64,000 nt of DNA from Capillidium heterosporum (GCA_016630905.1 WBMQ01000006.1:1-64000), one strand, 5' to 3'; positions 11,801 to 23,949 are shown, counted from the first letter of the stretch. Translations and numbers: made by a program. The notes: generated from the sequence alone by a model not told the origin.

Positions 11801-13500
11801 CCATAAACTGTAATAAAAGATAGTAACTTCCCTAATATACTAAAATGAGTTACATTGGTTTTTTAATTGTATTATAATAATTTAAGAAATATTCCCAACC
11901 TACATTTTAATGTATAATGTAATTGCATGTTTTACAAGGATTGCCATTAACAATTATACTATTTTAAAGGTATAGTAGTATATAACTAGTTGCTATTGAT
12001 TGGTAGAATCAATGCTGCAGATTCACTAAGATCCAGCAATTTCAGTTCTAATTATCTTTAAAACTTCTGATATGAATTGCAGAAAATAATAAACCAAAAA
12101 TATAATTGATTTCATGCTTCTATTTTTGTAAACTATTCTAAAACTTGTGCACATTTGATTCTTTTAAGTTACAATTTATGATTTTATACTTAATTCCAAT
12201 AATTTAGCAAAGTAAAAATACAGATTTGAATTGAATTGTGTTTACATGAAGTTTTCAATGTAATTCAATTAAAATGTTACTAACTTTGAATTATAGAAAA
12301 CTTTTACATAATTTATGGCAAATCTTATTTCAAAAAATATCAATTGAATAGCTCGAACTGGAAATCGATTGCACTTATTTGCTATTCATTAAATAATAGG
12401 TTGATCTTTTCAAATATCAATATAATACACTCATTTTAAAGTTTGAAAATGTAGAGGAATATATTTTTAATACAGTTTTTGCAATAGCAATTTTTATTTA
12501 GCAATAAGTATACTATTCTTTTAACTAGCAGTTTTCCCAATAATAAAAAGTTAACTGAATTGAAAGCTCTGCTAAACCTTTTAAAATTAAAATCCTCAAT
12601 TTTTCATATTATGGTACCTTTAAGTATTGTAATAATCTGTATTGAAGGAATTTAAACATTATTGATTTGCGACAAAATTTGCTTATTTGAAACTAATATT
12701 ATCCAGTATTGCCATTAAAAATTGAATCATCACATAAAATGCTTCTATTGTTACAAGAGTCTTTAAATATTACATTATGCTATTTGTTGGTGCTTAAATT
12801 AATTATTCATTCAGCTTTTAATATTTTAACAAAACTTATATTTCTGAATTCCCTAAATACCTTAATTTCAAAATTATTAATTATTAAGATTGAAAACACA
12901 ACTCAAGTAGCTTTATTTTTTAGTTATTATAAATACTTTCCTATTTTAGTATTAATCTATTTACTTTGAATATTATGATTACGATTTCTAAAGCAATTTT
13001 GAAATGAATTAGTTATTTCTAGCTAACATTGAATTATGCCCATTGTGATCTATAAATTGTTAGCTGAGAATACTTTTTATGACTATGGATTATTCAATTT
13101 TAATTCGAATCATATAGATTTTCAAAAAGTATCGACAAATTTAGTAACTATTATTTAACGTTTTGTTTTAAAAAAGCTTAAAATATTCAACTATTTGATT
13201 AATACTTATTAGATTACTTTTACAAGTAGTTACATTCTTGATTATATATGTAGATTTAAAGTAAAGTTTACAAGTAGACTATTTTTCTTAGCATGAAGTT
13301 ATAATCGTTTGGTATGCATTTTACAATACAAATTGTATAGGTATGATTATAGAGAGTCTATATATGTTTAGATACATATACATGGTTTTTACTAATTTTT
13401 GCTAAACTTGAACTAATTGATATTAAGTATATTTTAGTATTTAAAGTGCTTTACTTTTAATTAATAGAATTTTCTTATTTACTCTAAATCAGTTTTCAAT
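8900..13500. other. AT-rich gene-free core without hypermutation signature
   Basis: About 4.6 kb with no gene I can support. It is very rich in A and T, but unlike the flanks it keeps ordinary numbers of CpA/TpG and CpG (for example around 10,230-10,380). It shares no long repeat with the rest of the window. Open stretches such as the one at 12,709-12,969 lack an ATG start and show no recognisable protein. Flanking LTRs point in opposite directions (minus at 7,474-8,800, plus from 13,939). The layout resembles a fungal regional centromere core or an old unique spacer; the sequence alone does not decide. Confidence 0.5.
11647..11738. repeat. Nested inverted repeat in the AT-rich core
   Basis: The inner arms ATTCATAATTAA (11690-11701) and TTAATTATGAAT (11708-11719) are perfect 12-bp inverted copies with a 6-bp spacer. 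Outer 9-bp arms ATAGTATAC (11647-11655) and GTATACTAT (11730-11738) are also perfect. The unequal gaps between inner and outer arms make it an imperfect cruciform-capable palindrome. No gene context. Confidence 0.7.
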
Positions 13501-13938
13501 TAAATTTGAGTTATTTCTTTTTTACAAAATTTAAAACTCTAGTTTATAAAACATTTGCTACTTAGAAGTTTAAAAATATAGACTTCAAAAAATATAAATT
13601 TACCAATCTATTTTTATAAAGTATTAGTTCAACTTAATTACTTTTATAATATAGCTTATACTATATTTATTTTGGCAACTCTTGCTTAAATAAATAACTA
13701 TAATAAGCTTCAAAATTCAAGAATACATATAGTTGATTAAATAGTTAAATCACTAATATAATTTAACAAATTATTCAAATTTAATATTTCCTATAGTTTT
13801 TATAAATACTATGTTTTTTTGTAAATACACTATATCACTTTAAGAACTTTAAGATTGGTTTTATATATTCTGTTTTAAAAGATTGAACTCTTTAGACTAG
13901 TTCAAAACCTATTCTAATAGAGCTTTAAAAATATATAC

Positions 13939-14124
13939 TGTCAACTTAGCTTTTTAGTTAAGTTATATATCAAATATTAGATCATTTTTATAAGTAGCTT
14001 ATAATTGTGTTATACTAACAAAATACTTTAGGTTAAGTATTTTATCCTTTACTAACAATTCACTTTAAATCATTATATTCTTATTTACATTACATCAATT
14101 AATTACTAGTTTATTTAATACTAT
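13939..14124 (+). mobile_element. Start of a family D LTR, cut by a family B LTR
   Basis: It begins TGTCAACTTAGC, the family D start, and follows that LTR for about 185 bp up to position 14,124, where the family B unit begins. The remainder of the D copy is not clearly continued after 14,844. Confidence 0.6.
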
Positions 14125-14844
14125 TGTTGGGAAACGTCTACAAGGAATGTTTACTAGCTGGGGATAGCCAGAAAGCAACAGTAGCCAGGATTCCATAAAG
14201 ACTAAAAACATTGACCATAAGGCTATATAAGGAGGAGGCTCGTGCTTGTAGCCTAATCCAGAGATGGTGGATAGACAGGAATACTCCAAGAGTAGCCACC
14301 AGGCTAAGGAGTACAGTTGGGTTCATTGGTTCAGGAAGGTTTTAGGATTTAGTTTAGATTAATTCAGTTTAGTTTTATTATTTAGTTCAGATCAGTACAA
14401 CTCTCTACTATAGAAGGATGCTGATTATCAGTTTTACATTATACTATGCAAAGAGTCTATACTATGCCAATAGCAGAAAAAATATCAAATAATTCAATAT
14501 GTTTATTTAATAATAACTTAACCTACTACTAAGTTCACTGTGGGCCTTATATAGGTGACTTGTCTTTAGTAGTTGGTACTTAGGATACTAGTAATTGTCA
14601 TTTTTCCTAATCCATCAGTAATACTATTTTTCTTATTTTCTAGGCATTTGTTATTAATCTAAAAAATATCAAGGCTAGTTTAGAAATAGTTAATGCTAAA
14701 TAAAATGTTTAATTTATGCTAAAGAGAAAAGAACTTTTAGCATTACTAGGATTGATGCCAAACTGATAATCTATATGTCCAGAATGTAAAACTGAATTCT
14801 AGTTGTTAAATGAAGCTATAGCTAATTAAAAGGATTTCCTTACA
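14125..14844 (+). mobile_element. Family B LTR, best preserved copy
   Basis: The 720-bp unit starts TGTTGGGAAACG and ends TTTCCTTACA. It holds a TATATAAGG box at about 14,225-14,233 and a CCTTATATAGG-like element near 14,545. It aligns over its full length with 4,785-5,504. It is the least mutated family B member in the window, hence the reference for the others. Small open stretches on its minus strand are not genes. Flanking 5-mers do not match, so part of the element or one flank has been lost. Confidence 0.75.
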
Positions 14845-14887
14845 TTATTAGTTATAAAGAATTCAACTTTATTTATATTAGCTAGCT

Positions 14888-15541
14888 TATAAGAAAGTAT
14901 TTTTAGATTAGCTGTAATTTTACTTTATAAACTAAATTTAAGTTTAGAAATACCCTTATAATAGAAATTAAGGAATCATCCTTGCATTAACTATATTTTA
15001 ATCCTTATACTTCCTAAAGATTATAATTATCTTTTAAAAAACTAAATAAATTTTGATACTGGAGTTTAGATAAATACTAATCATTAGTATCTAGAATATT
15101 TACTATTAAAAACAAGCTATCTATATAAGGCCCATAGTAAACTTAGTAATAGACTAAGTAATTATTAAAAAAACATATTAAATATTTAATACTTTTCTTT
15201 TACTATTAGTATAGTATAGGCTTTCTGTATAGTATAATTGAAAACTAATAATTTATATTCTTCCAAAACCAAAAGTTGCATTAGCCTAGCTTGAATCAAT
15301 AACTTAAACTAAATTAAATCTAAAAACTCAAGTTAAATAATAGATTTGACTATATTCCTTAGTCTTGTAGCTATAATTAAAATAGCTCTATCTACTTATT
15401 ACTTCTAAATTAGACTTTAGGCATAATTATCCTTTTTGTATACTTTTTATATCAACTTTTTTAGCCTTTATAGAGTACTAACTACTATTACTACCTAGTT
15501 AACTCCTACTAGTAAACATTCTTAGTAAACGTTTTCTAATA
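14888..15541 (-). mobile_element. Family B LTR, reverse orientation, hypermutated
   Basis: It runs from TATAAGAAAGTATTT (mutated form of the family B end on the minus strand) to AACGTTTTCTAATA at 15541, the reverse of the TGTTGGGAAACG start. About 654 bp. It lies back to back with the forward copy at 14,125, only about 40 bp away. Confidence 0.65.
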
Positions 15542-15629
15542 TAGTTTATACTATATTATATACTAAAGAATCTACCAAATTTAGTTAAATTATTTAACTA
15601 AAAGTTTAAGCTAATGACTAGACTATTAG

Positions 15630-15905
15630 TAGAGGGGGGGAAGAGTAGGCTGGATTTCCAATAATGGTGGTAGGATAATAAAAACCATGATTAATATTCG
15701 GGGGAATATAGGGGGGGGGCAATTTAGAAATAATAAAAGAGATAATAAGAAAATTTTGCTAGATATAACTATAACTACTTTACTATTATCTAATATAACT
15801 ATAATGGGTAAAAGCAAAAAAAATGTAAAAAGCCAATAAAAAAGGGAAATAGTCTCATATCGAACTTCCTTCAGATACGATACTATTAAACCTTCAACTG
15901 ATTAA
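15630..15905. other. Island of unmutated sequence with poly-G runs
   Basis: Inside the mutated desert this stretch keeps CpG, CpC and GpG. It holds plus-strand G runs of 7, 5 and 9 bases (about 15,634-15,640, 15,699-15,704 and 15,711-15,719). The last part (about 15,850-15,890) contains a hairpin-like pair ATAGT...ATCG / CGAT...ACTAT. No ATG-initiated coding sequence fits. It could be a recent unique insertion, a G-quadruplex-forming element, or a sequencing artefact of poly-G type. Confidence 0.45.
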
Positions 15906-17872
15906 GTATTATAGCTAATTTAGAAATATTGTTCTGTATACTATTTTACTATTATTTAAAAACTATTTATAATAATATATCGCTTTAAAACTAAAAATTA
16001 GTATTTTTCTCTAAGCCTAAAATTAAAAACTCAACCTAAACTAAATTAAAAAATGAATTAATTAAACTAATTACAACATTAACTAATTTTTTATTTCTTA
16101 CTTATTTATAGCTATAATTAAAGTATTTTAATTTACTTACTACTTTAAATTAAGCTTTAAGTATAAACTTGCTTAAATAACCTTATTATTAACTTTTTAG
16201 ATAACTTATACTAATAAATATTATTTATAAATATTTTCTAACTAGTAATAAATATATTTATATGTTTCTAATAGCTTATAGTAGTTAAACTAGATATAAA
16301 TTTATACTTTTTTATAGTTGAATAATTAGTAAAGTTATATTTATTAGAAAAATTTCTACTAATAGTTTAGGTTTATAAGCTATAGTAAAGTTAAATAAAA
16401 GAAAATAGTTAAAGTAATTATAAAAATTTATAAAATAATATATGTTTATAATTTAAAAGTAAAAGTTATAATAACTAAAGTTATGTTAGCTAATATTATT
16501 TTTTAAATATTAGTATAAAGCATATTGAAGGTATTATAGATAAAAACAATTAAAGTAAATTATAAAATAGCCTAAATAGCTAAAAAATAATATATAAGTA
16601 TTGGTTATTTTTATAAAATAATTAACTATTAGCTTAGACTTTTAGTTATGTAGGTTTAACTAAATTTAGTTAGTCTTTTGATATATTATAGGCTAGCTAA
16701 TTTAGATATAATTGAATCTTTTACAACTAATAAAAATATTTAAACTTTTAATTTTTATAAAGCTATTAGCTAAAATCTTTAAATGTTTAATTATGCTAAT
16801 TTAACTTAAATATATAATTTTTAAAGCTTTTTTTAAATAAAAGTTTTAATATATAAGTAGGTTTTTTCTAATAAGAAAAAATATTTTTAGTTATAGTAGT
16901 CTACTATTAAGATTAAAATCTAATAATTTAAATTTAAAAAAATTTTAGATAAAATTAAATAGATTAATAGCTAATTAATATAATAAAAACTAGATACTTA
17001 ATAATTTAAAGTAAGCTATTAATAAAAAAAATTTAATGTAAAGTATATTATTAAAAACTATATAAATTTAAAATTTATAAAGATAATAATAAATCTAACT
17101 AGTATAAATTACTTAAAAAGGTAAATATAAGAAAATCTTTTTAAATTAACTATAATTTCACTTAATAACTAAAACTTAAGTTATATTTTAAGCATAAATA
17201 ATTAGTTAATATTTTTTTATTAAGTTTAGAAATTTCTCTTTTTAGTAGAAATTAAGTAAACTTTATACTAACTATACTTTAATTTTTATACTTCTTAAAG
17301 TTAATAATTATTCTTTAGAGAAACTTAATAAATTTAACTATATTTTTTAGTTTTATAGCTATAATTAAAGTATTCTCTTTTACTTAATACTTTTATATTA
17401 GAATTTGAATATAAAGTTCTTTTTATATAGCCTTTTTATTAACTTTAGCTTTTATAAAGTATTAGCTATTATAGTATCCTAGCTACCTTTTATTAATAAA
17501 TATTTTTAGTAGATATTTCCTAAAAAAATATAAATTAAATTAAATTAATTCTAAACAATAAAATAAGCTTATATATTAATTATATTCTACTTATTATAAT
17601 ATTTATTATTAAATAATAAGCTTATTTTATCTACTCTACTAGCTTTATTATTTTCTAATTTATAACTATTTTAGTATAAATTTATTTATATTTTTTAGAT
17701 TTTAATTATTATTTAAAAGCTTAAATATTAATAATATAAATTTAATTATTAGCTTAAACTTTTAATTAAATAGATTAGGTTAAACTTAATGTTATTTAGT
17801 ATAAAATATAATAGATATAGTATTATAGGCTAACTAGTATAAATATAGCAATTATTTTACAATTAAATATAA
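15906..17872. repeat. Saturated LTR relics
   Basis: Very AT-rich. A reverse family D LTR can be followed from about 16,610 to 17,060, and a reverse family B fragment from about 17,140 to 17,525. A further reverse family D piece lies at about 17,720-17,872 and is interrupted at 17,873 by a family A LTR. No coding sequence. Confidence 0.5.
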
Positions 17873-18529
17873 TATAAGGTTTAAGGAAGTACTATTAGAT
17901 CCAACTAATAATAGTGTTATAATGGGAACATATGATATGAGAGGTTGGGATAGTAGAACCAATGCTGACTATAGCATTGGTAATATAAATCACTTAAAGA
18001 AGGTAAGTCTAAAGAAAAGTAAAAAAAGTTTGAGTAAAGTAAGCTAAAAAAGTATAAAAGTTAAACCATATATTTGCATAAGCTAATAACTAAAAGGCTG
18101 ACTAGGAACAATACTTTATTTATAAACAAAACAGATCAGGCTATTAGAAACAGCTATAGTAAGAAAAACAGATTATGCTATTACAATAGCTATAGTTAAT
18201 AATTAAGATTAAAAAGTGGATAATAGCTATTTAGAAAATAGCAAGGTGGAATGTTATTAAGATGCTAGTTTTAGTAGCATCTCAGAAGTTTAAATATCCT
18301 TTTGGTATTTTAGCAATATTTGCTAAGAGTTACTAATATATAGCTAAAGCTAAAAATATAAAAAAATAATCAAAAGTATTTAATAAGTAGAACAGATTTC
18401 TATTTGAAAACTAGATATAAATGGAAAGTAGAAACATTAAAGATTAGTAAAGAAGAAAAATAGTATAGTGTATAAAGAGAATCAGTTAATGGACTTATAT
18501 TAGGAATTGTAATAATTAGGGTTATTATA
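17873..18529 (+). mobile_element. Family A solo LTR with target duplication, hypermutated
   Basis: A 657-bp copy of the unit at 589-1284. It has mutated termini and is flanked by TATAA on both sides (17868-17872 and 18530-18534). The joined flanks reproduce, with one copy of TATAA, the uninterrupted sequence at about 4,073-4,092. That occupied/empty comparison confirms the exact insertion point. Confidence 0.8.
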
Positions 18530-19072
18530 TATAATATAAAAACTTTACTTTTATAATACTTCTAGCTAGAAATTCTAAAATGTTTACTTAAACTAACTTA
18601 AATTTAAATTTATAATTAAAGCAAACTTATAAGAAAAGTTTTAAATAGCTAATAAACTAATTTAAAAACTTTCTTTTTTCTATTAATAAAAATAATTTAA
18701 AAATTCTTTTTTTCTTTTTCTTTTCCTTTTCCTTTTTATTTTCTATTTATTTTTTTAATTTTTATAGTTTATTCTTTTTATTTTGTTTTTTTATTTTATT
18801 ATATATATTATAAATACAAAATAAAGTTTAGCTTAAAGGCTTATAAATAGATTTTTTTCAAATAAACTAAAAAGTTTATATTTTAATTATTATTATCTAT
18901 ATTATATTTTAGACTTACTTTACAAAATAAAAATTAAAAAAATATAATATTAAGTTTAAAAACTTAGCTTATATTTTTAATATAAAAGGTTTAATAATAT
19001 TAGTTATAATTATTATGCATTTCTTAATCTTAAATTTTAGTTATGTATAATAACTAAAGTTATTATAATTCT
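18530..19072 (-). mobile_element. Continuation of degraded family D-like LTR
   Basis: This is the right-hand part of the relic split by the family A LTR. It aligns with 4,093-4,500, including the T/C-rich tract (about 18,690-18,790). No open coding sequence. Confidence 0.5.
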
Positions 19073-19722
19073 TATTAGTTAGTTGCTCTTACTAAATATC
19101 TGACTATTAGCTAGGAATTTTAGTTAATTAGGTTTGGCTAAACTTAGTAAGTTCTTTGGCATAGGATATAATATATATATTATATTATAGGCTAACTAAT
19201 ATAGATATAGTTAAATCTTTTACAACTAATAAAAGTACTAAAAATTCTTAATCCTTACAAAACTACTAGCTAAGAACCTTTAAATGTTTTATAAAACTAA
19301 TCTAACTTAATATATAATTTTAAAACCTTAAAAACCTTAAACTACAAAATACCAAAATCTTTTGTATTTTTAAAATTCTTAATCCTAAAAAAACTAGTTT
19401 TTTCTTGTATAAAAAGTATACTATATATTATAACTTTGGGAATAGTTATAACCTATCAATATTTAAGTGGATATTTCTTTTGTAAAAAGATAAATATATA
19501 TTTTGGTTATAGTAGTTTACCTTTAAAGTTTAGATCCAATGATTTGTATAGCTAATTAGTATAGTAGAATTAGTTATCTAGTAATTAAAGTAAGTCTTTA
19601 GTAAAAGATAAAGTTTATAACCTAAAGTATATTGTTAGAATATAGTATAAATACAAGCTAACTATAAAAAATAATATAAATTAATAATTACTCTACAACT
19701 TAGCTAAAGAGCTAAGTTAACA
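19073..19722 (-). mobile_element. Family D LTR, reverse orientation, hypermutated
   Basis: It runs from TATTAGTTAGTTGC (mutated leader end) to GAGCTAAGTTAACA (start of the LTR on the minus strand), about 650 bp. The gag-leader portion is recognisable at 19,090-19,170. Old and non-coding. Confidence 0.6.
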
Positions 19723-20849
19723 ATATATTATAAATAGATTATTCTAGGCTATTTTTAAGCATAATGGATACAAATTATCTACCTAATAAAGTACTAGTTA
19801 TTAGTATCTTCATAATCCTATTATCCTTATCTTTTGCTTTTATATAAACCTTTTTAATAAGTAATTATTTTATAATAAACATTTTAATTTCTACTTATTA
19901 TAATTACTATACATTGTTAGAGCTGATTTTTTGTAACTATTAAATTAGCTAAAAGTTAAACCAAAATATTATAAACTTAGAGTAGCTTAAAGTTAATATA
20001 CAAAATAGTATTAAATTAAGGATAGCTTAGAATTAGCTTAAAATTTACAAAATAGTATTAGATTAGAATTACTTAAAATTAGGATTAGAGCTAATTAGAT
20101 GGAATTAAGTACTAAAACCTAATAGATATTACTGCCCTTCTTAGCCTTATTATAGCTGTAGCCTTATTTGTCTTTATAAACTAACTTTAGATTTAGATTA
20201 CTATTAAAGTATTAGCTATTAAAGCAATAGTATTAAGCTTCTTTAGTTTTATTAGTATAATCACCACTATATTAGTTTATTTTAAGCCTAGCCTAGCATT
20301 CCTAAAAAGACTTCTTTACAAATATAGTTAAATTTTCTATAGCTAATAAAAATACTTAAAACTCTTAATCTTTATAAAACTATTAGCTAAAAATCTTTAA
20401 ATATTTAATTAAACTAATATAGTAAAATTATGACTTTTCTTCTTTTTATACTAATGCTTTAATATATATTATTAATTTAACTCTTAGGCTAAGTTAGGTA
20501 TTAAACATTGAAATATTCATTTTTTATAAAAAACCTATGATTTAGCTATTATTAAACAAAGTATTTTAGGGTTATATAGTTATATATTTGTTCTTATACT
20601 TTAAAATACCTACTATTTATTAGTATACATTTTAACTAATAGTAAAGTTGTTTAAATTATCTAAGACCAATTTTTTATTAAGAAGGTAAGTTTGGGATTT
20701 TAAACTTAATGTTAGATTTTTTAATAGTTAATCTATAGAAAAAGTGAGTCCAAAATGTAAAAGCAGATAGTAGTAATTAAAATAGTAGTTTTCTAATTTA
20801 TTAAAAAAAGAGTTTATTAATAAGCTTTTAAATTATGCCTTGTTTTAGA
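19723..20849. repeat. Family C repeat and LTR fragments
   Basis: The part at about 19,770-20,330 is the reverse-oriented relative of 2,150-2,700 and of the flanks of the solo LTR at 589. A short family D fragment follows (about 20,330-20,470). From about 20,480 to 20,850 I recognise nothing. Confidence 0.45.
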
Positions 20850-21309
20850 TCTATTATATAGGGAGGATAAAATAAAAAAAGAATAAATAAAGAATAAATA
20901 AAGAAAAAAAAGAAAAATGGAAAATAGACCACTAAATAAAAAAAAATAAAAGGATAAAAAGGATGGTAAAAGAACAAAAAAAAAGAAAAAGAGTTTCTAG
21001 ATCACTTTTATCAATAAAGAAAAAGAAAATTCCTAAGTTAGTTTATTAGAATTGTTTAAAACTTTTTTTTAAGTTTATTCTAATTGTAAATTAAGTTTAG
21101 GTTAGGTTAATTATAATGTTTTAAGGGTTTCTAACTAGAAGTATTATAGGAATAAAGCTTTTATATTAGATTTAATTGTAGGGCAGTTGCTAATTTATAT
21201 TAGTTAGCCTATAATATAATATATATATTACATTCTATGTTAAAAAACTTACTTAACTAAAAGTCTAAGCTAGTAATCAAATACTTAGTAAAGGTAACTA
21301 GCTAATATA
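20850..21309 (+). mobile_element. Family D LTR, mutated sister of the copy at 1-503
   Basis: It matches 60-503 in order: purine tract, GAGTTTCTAGATC, the GGTTAGGTTAATTATAATGTTTTAAGGG-type block (described by position, about 21,090-21,125), and a leader segment ending near 21,309. Compared with 1-503 it shows the desert-wide C-to-T and G-to-A bias. Non-coding fossil. Confidence 0.65.
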
Positions 21310-22093
21310 TAATTCTAACTTAGTAATCTATAAGTAAATTATTTTTTAATAAAAAGGTAAATATATATTTTAATTATAATAGTTTACTATTAAAGTTAAA
21401 TTTTAATAATTTATACTTAAAAAGTTAATATTAAGTAAAATTAAGTAGACTAGTAATTAATTAATATAATATAAATAAAATATAAAGTAATTTAAAATAA
21501 ATTATCAATAAGAATTAAAATACTTAACCTAAAGTATTTTGTTAAGATATAGTATAATTATAAGTTATTTATAAAAAATAATCTAATATTTAATATATAA
21601 CTTAGCTAAAAAGCTAAGTTAATATATAGTATTAGTTATTATTAACTAGTACTTTTAATTAATTGGATTTAACTAAACTTAATAAGTTTTTTGGTATATA
21701 ATATAGTATATATATTTTATTATAGGTTGGTTAGTATAGATATAGTTAAATCCTTTATAATTAAAAACTTTTAAATATTTAATTAAATTAATTTAACTTA
21801 ATATATAATTTTAAAATCTTAAAAACCTAAAAATATAAAATACTAAAATCCTTAGTACTTTTAAAATTTTTAATTTTAAAAAAACTTTTCTTTTATATAA
21901 AAGTTATAATATATATTATAGCTTAAAAGATAGTTATAACTTAATAACATATAAGTAGATATTTTTTTATAAAAAGGTAGATATATATTTTAGTCATAGT
22001 AGTCTATCCTTAAAGTTTAGATCTAATGATTTATATAGCTAATTAATATAATAAAACTAATTATCTATAAAAAAATGACTTGATATTTAATAT
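21310..22093 (-). mobile_element. Two degraded reverse family D LTR pieces
   Basis: One piece (about 21,310-21,625) ends in GCTAAAAAGCTAAGTTAATATA, here cited only as the family D start motif read backwards. A second (about 21,640-22,090) carries the mutated leader and central parts. Both are old fragments. Confidence 0.5.
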
Positions 22094-22712
22094 ATAACTT
22101 AGCTTTTTAGAAAAGTTGTATATTAAATATCAGATTATTTTTCACAAGTAACTTATAATTATACTATACCTTAACAAAATACTTTAGGTTAAGTATGTTA
22201 TTTTTTACAAACAACTTACTTTAAACCATTTATATTATACTAATCAACCCTTAGTCTACCTAACTCTATTTAGGATTAACTATTCTTTTAAGGTATAAAT
22301 AATTAGGTTTTAACTTGATAGTAGAATATTATAACAAAAATGCACATCTATTCCTTATTAGAGAAGAATCCACTTATAGGATGCTAAATTAGGACTATCT
22401 TTCAAATTATAATATATATATTAAAGATTGGAGATAAGAAGAAAAAAGAAAATGGATTTTTGGAGGATTAGAAGGATTTTTATAAGATTAGTCTAAATAA
22501 ACATATATATTCTTAGCTAGTAGTTTTACAAAGATTGAGAGTTTTAAAGATTTTTATTGGCTGTATAAGATTTGATGTATCTAAATTAGCTAGCTTACAA
22601 CATAATACATATATTATGTCCTATACTAAAGGACTTACCAAGTTTGACCAAACCCACTCAACTAAAAGTCCAAGCCAGTAGTCAGGCACTTGGCAAGGGC
22701 AACCAGTCAATA
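22094..22712 (+). mobile_element. Family D LTR, mutated
   Basis: A full-length unit of about 619 bp from the AACTTAGC-type start to CCAGTCAATA. Its first 450 bases are nearly the same as the reverse complement of 3,560-3,985. Its last 150 bases are less mutated and closer to the fresh LTR at 22,972. It faces that LTR head to head with 259 bp between. Confidence 0.7.
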
Positions 22713-22971
22713 TAGTATATTATAGACTGGCTAATATAGATATAGTAATTACTTTATAATTAATGGTAATATAAAAACTTAATTTTTACAAAACTATTAG
22801 CTAGAAATCCTTTAAACTTAAATATATAATTTAGAAGAACTTTTAAAAAAGGTTTTAAATAATTCTAATAAATTAACACTGAAATTTTCTTTTTTAATAA
22901 AAGTAATTTAAAAATCATTTTACCTTTTTCTTATTTTTCCCTTTTTATTTTTTAAATTTTGCTATATATGT

Positions 22972-23561
22972 TGTTGGCTGGTCGCCCTCGCCAGGTGTCT
23001 GACCACTGGCTTGGACTTCCAGTTGAGTGGGTTCGGCCGAACTTGGTGAGTCCTTCGGCATGGGACGTGATATGTGTATCGTGTTGTGGGCTAGCTAATT
23101 TAGATACGTCGAACCTTCTACAGCCAATGAAAATCTTTAAAACTCTCTATCTTCGTAAAACTACTGGCTAATAATATTCGTTTATTTAGACTAATCTTCA
23201 CGAAATCCTTTCAATCCTCCGAAAATCTTCTCACTTCTTCCCAAAAGAATCCTCCCTTTTCTTATCTTCCATCTTTGATATATATATCGTAATTTGGGAG
23301 ATAGTCCTAATTTGGCGTCCTGTAAGTGGATTCTTCTCTAACAAGGGGTAGGTGTGCGTTTTCGTCGCAGTATTCCATCATTAAGTTAAGACCCAATCAT
23401 TCGTACTTTAAAAGGATAGTTAATTTTAAATAGGGTTAGATACATTGAGGGTTGATTGGTGTGATACAAATGGTTTAAAGTAAATCGTTTGTGAAAGATA
23501 ACCTATTGTGAAAAATGATCTGATGTTCAATATACAACTTCTCTGAAGAGCTAAGTTGACA
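22972..23561 (-). mobile_element. Family D solo LTR, young, with perfect target duplication
   Basis: A 590-bp unit with ends TGTTGGCTGG and AAGTTGACA (TG...CA), flanked by TATGT on both sides (22967-22971 and 23562-23566). CpG and CpA are well preserved, and the gag-leader region next to 22,972 is easily read on the minus strand. This is the freshest solo LTR in the window and fixes the family's true ends. A small plus-strand open stretch at 22,959-23,171 is an accidental frame across it. Confidence 0.85.
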
Positions 23562-23949
23562 TATGTTATAGCTCAGAAATAAGGCATAAATTAAAAGTAG
23601 ATTCTTTTCCAATGAAACAGAAGGTTTGTATCCTAGACATAGTTGTTCACCCTAGCATTTTAGACTTACTTTCTCTACAGGATAACAGTCAAAGAATCCG
23701 AAATCAAATCTAAACCAAGCCTGTATCCTTAATAGAAAATTGATTTCAGATAAATTAAACAAACTGGCAATTGATTAGAGTAATGAAAATGAATAGGCAG
23801 CAATTAAAAGCGCAGAAAACAGATAGGTAAATGTATACTCAAAGCACATTGTCAAATAGTAGTGCAATTGTGAGTGTCTACAAAAAATAAAAGCAATACA
23901 ATGTTCAACATACGACTTAGCCAGAGAGCTAAGTTGATATTTATTAAAT
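23562..23949. other. Spacer with one LTR-terminus fragment
   Basis: Mostly unrecognised AT-rich sequence of normal dinucleotide content. At about 23,895-23,940 a fragment resembling the family D LTR start in reverse orientation is visible (GCTAAGTTGATAT). No gene. Confidence 0.4.

Noticed and set aside
12709-12969. 86-codon open stretch in the AT-rich core
   Set aside because: It starts at TTG, not ATG, is rich in Leu/Ile from AT-rich codons, and resembles no family.
14095-14326. Two overlapping minus-strand open stretches
   Set aside because: Both fall within the family B LTR and are not kept in its other copies.
15626-15817. 63-codon minus-strand open stretch over the poly-G island
   Set aside because: No ATG start; the proline-rich part only reflects the C runs on that strand.
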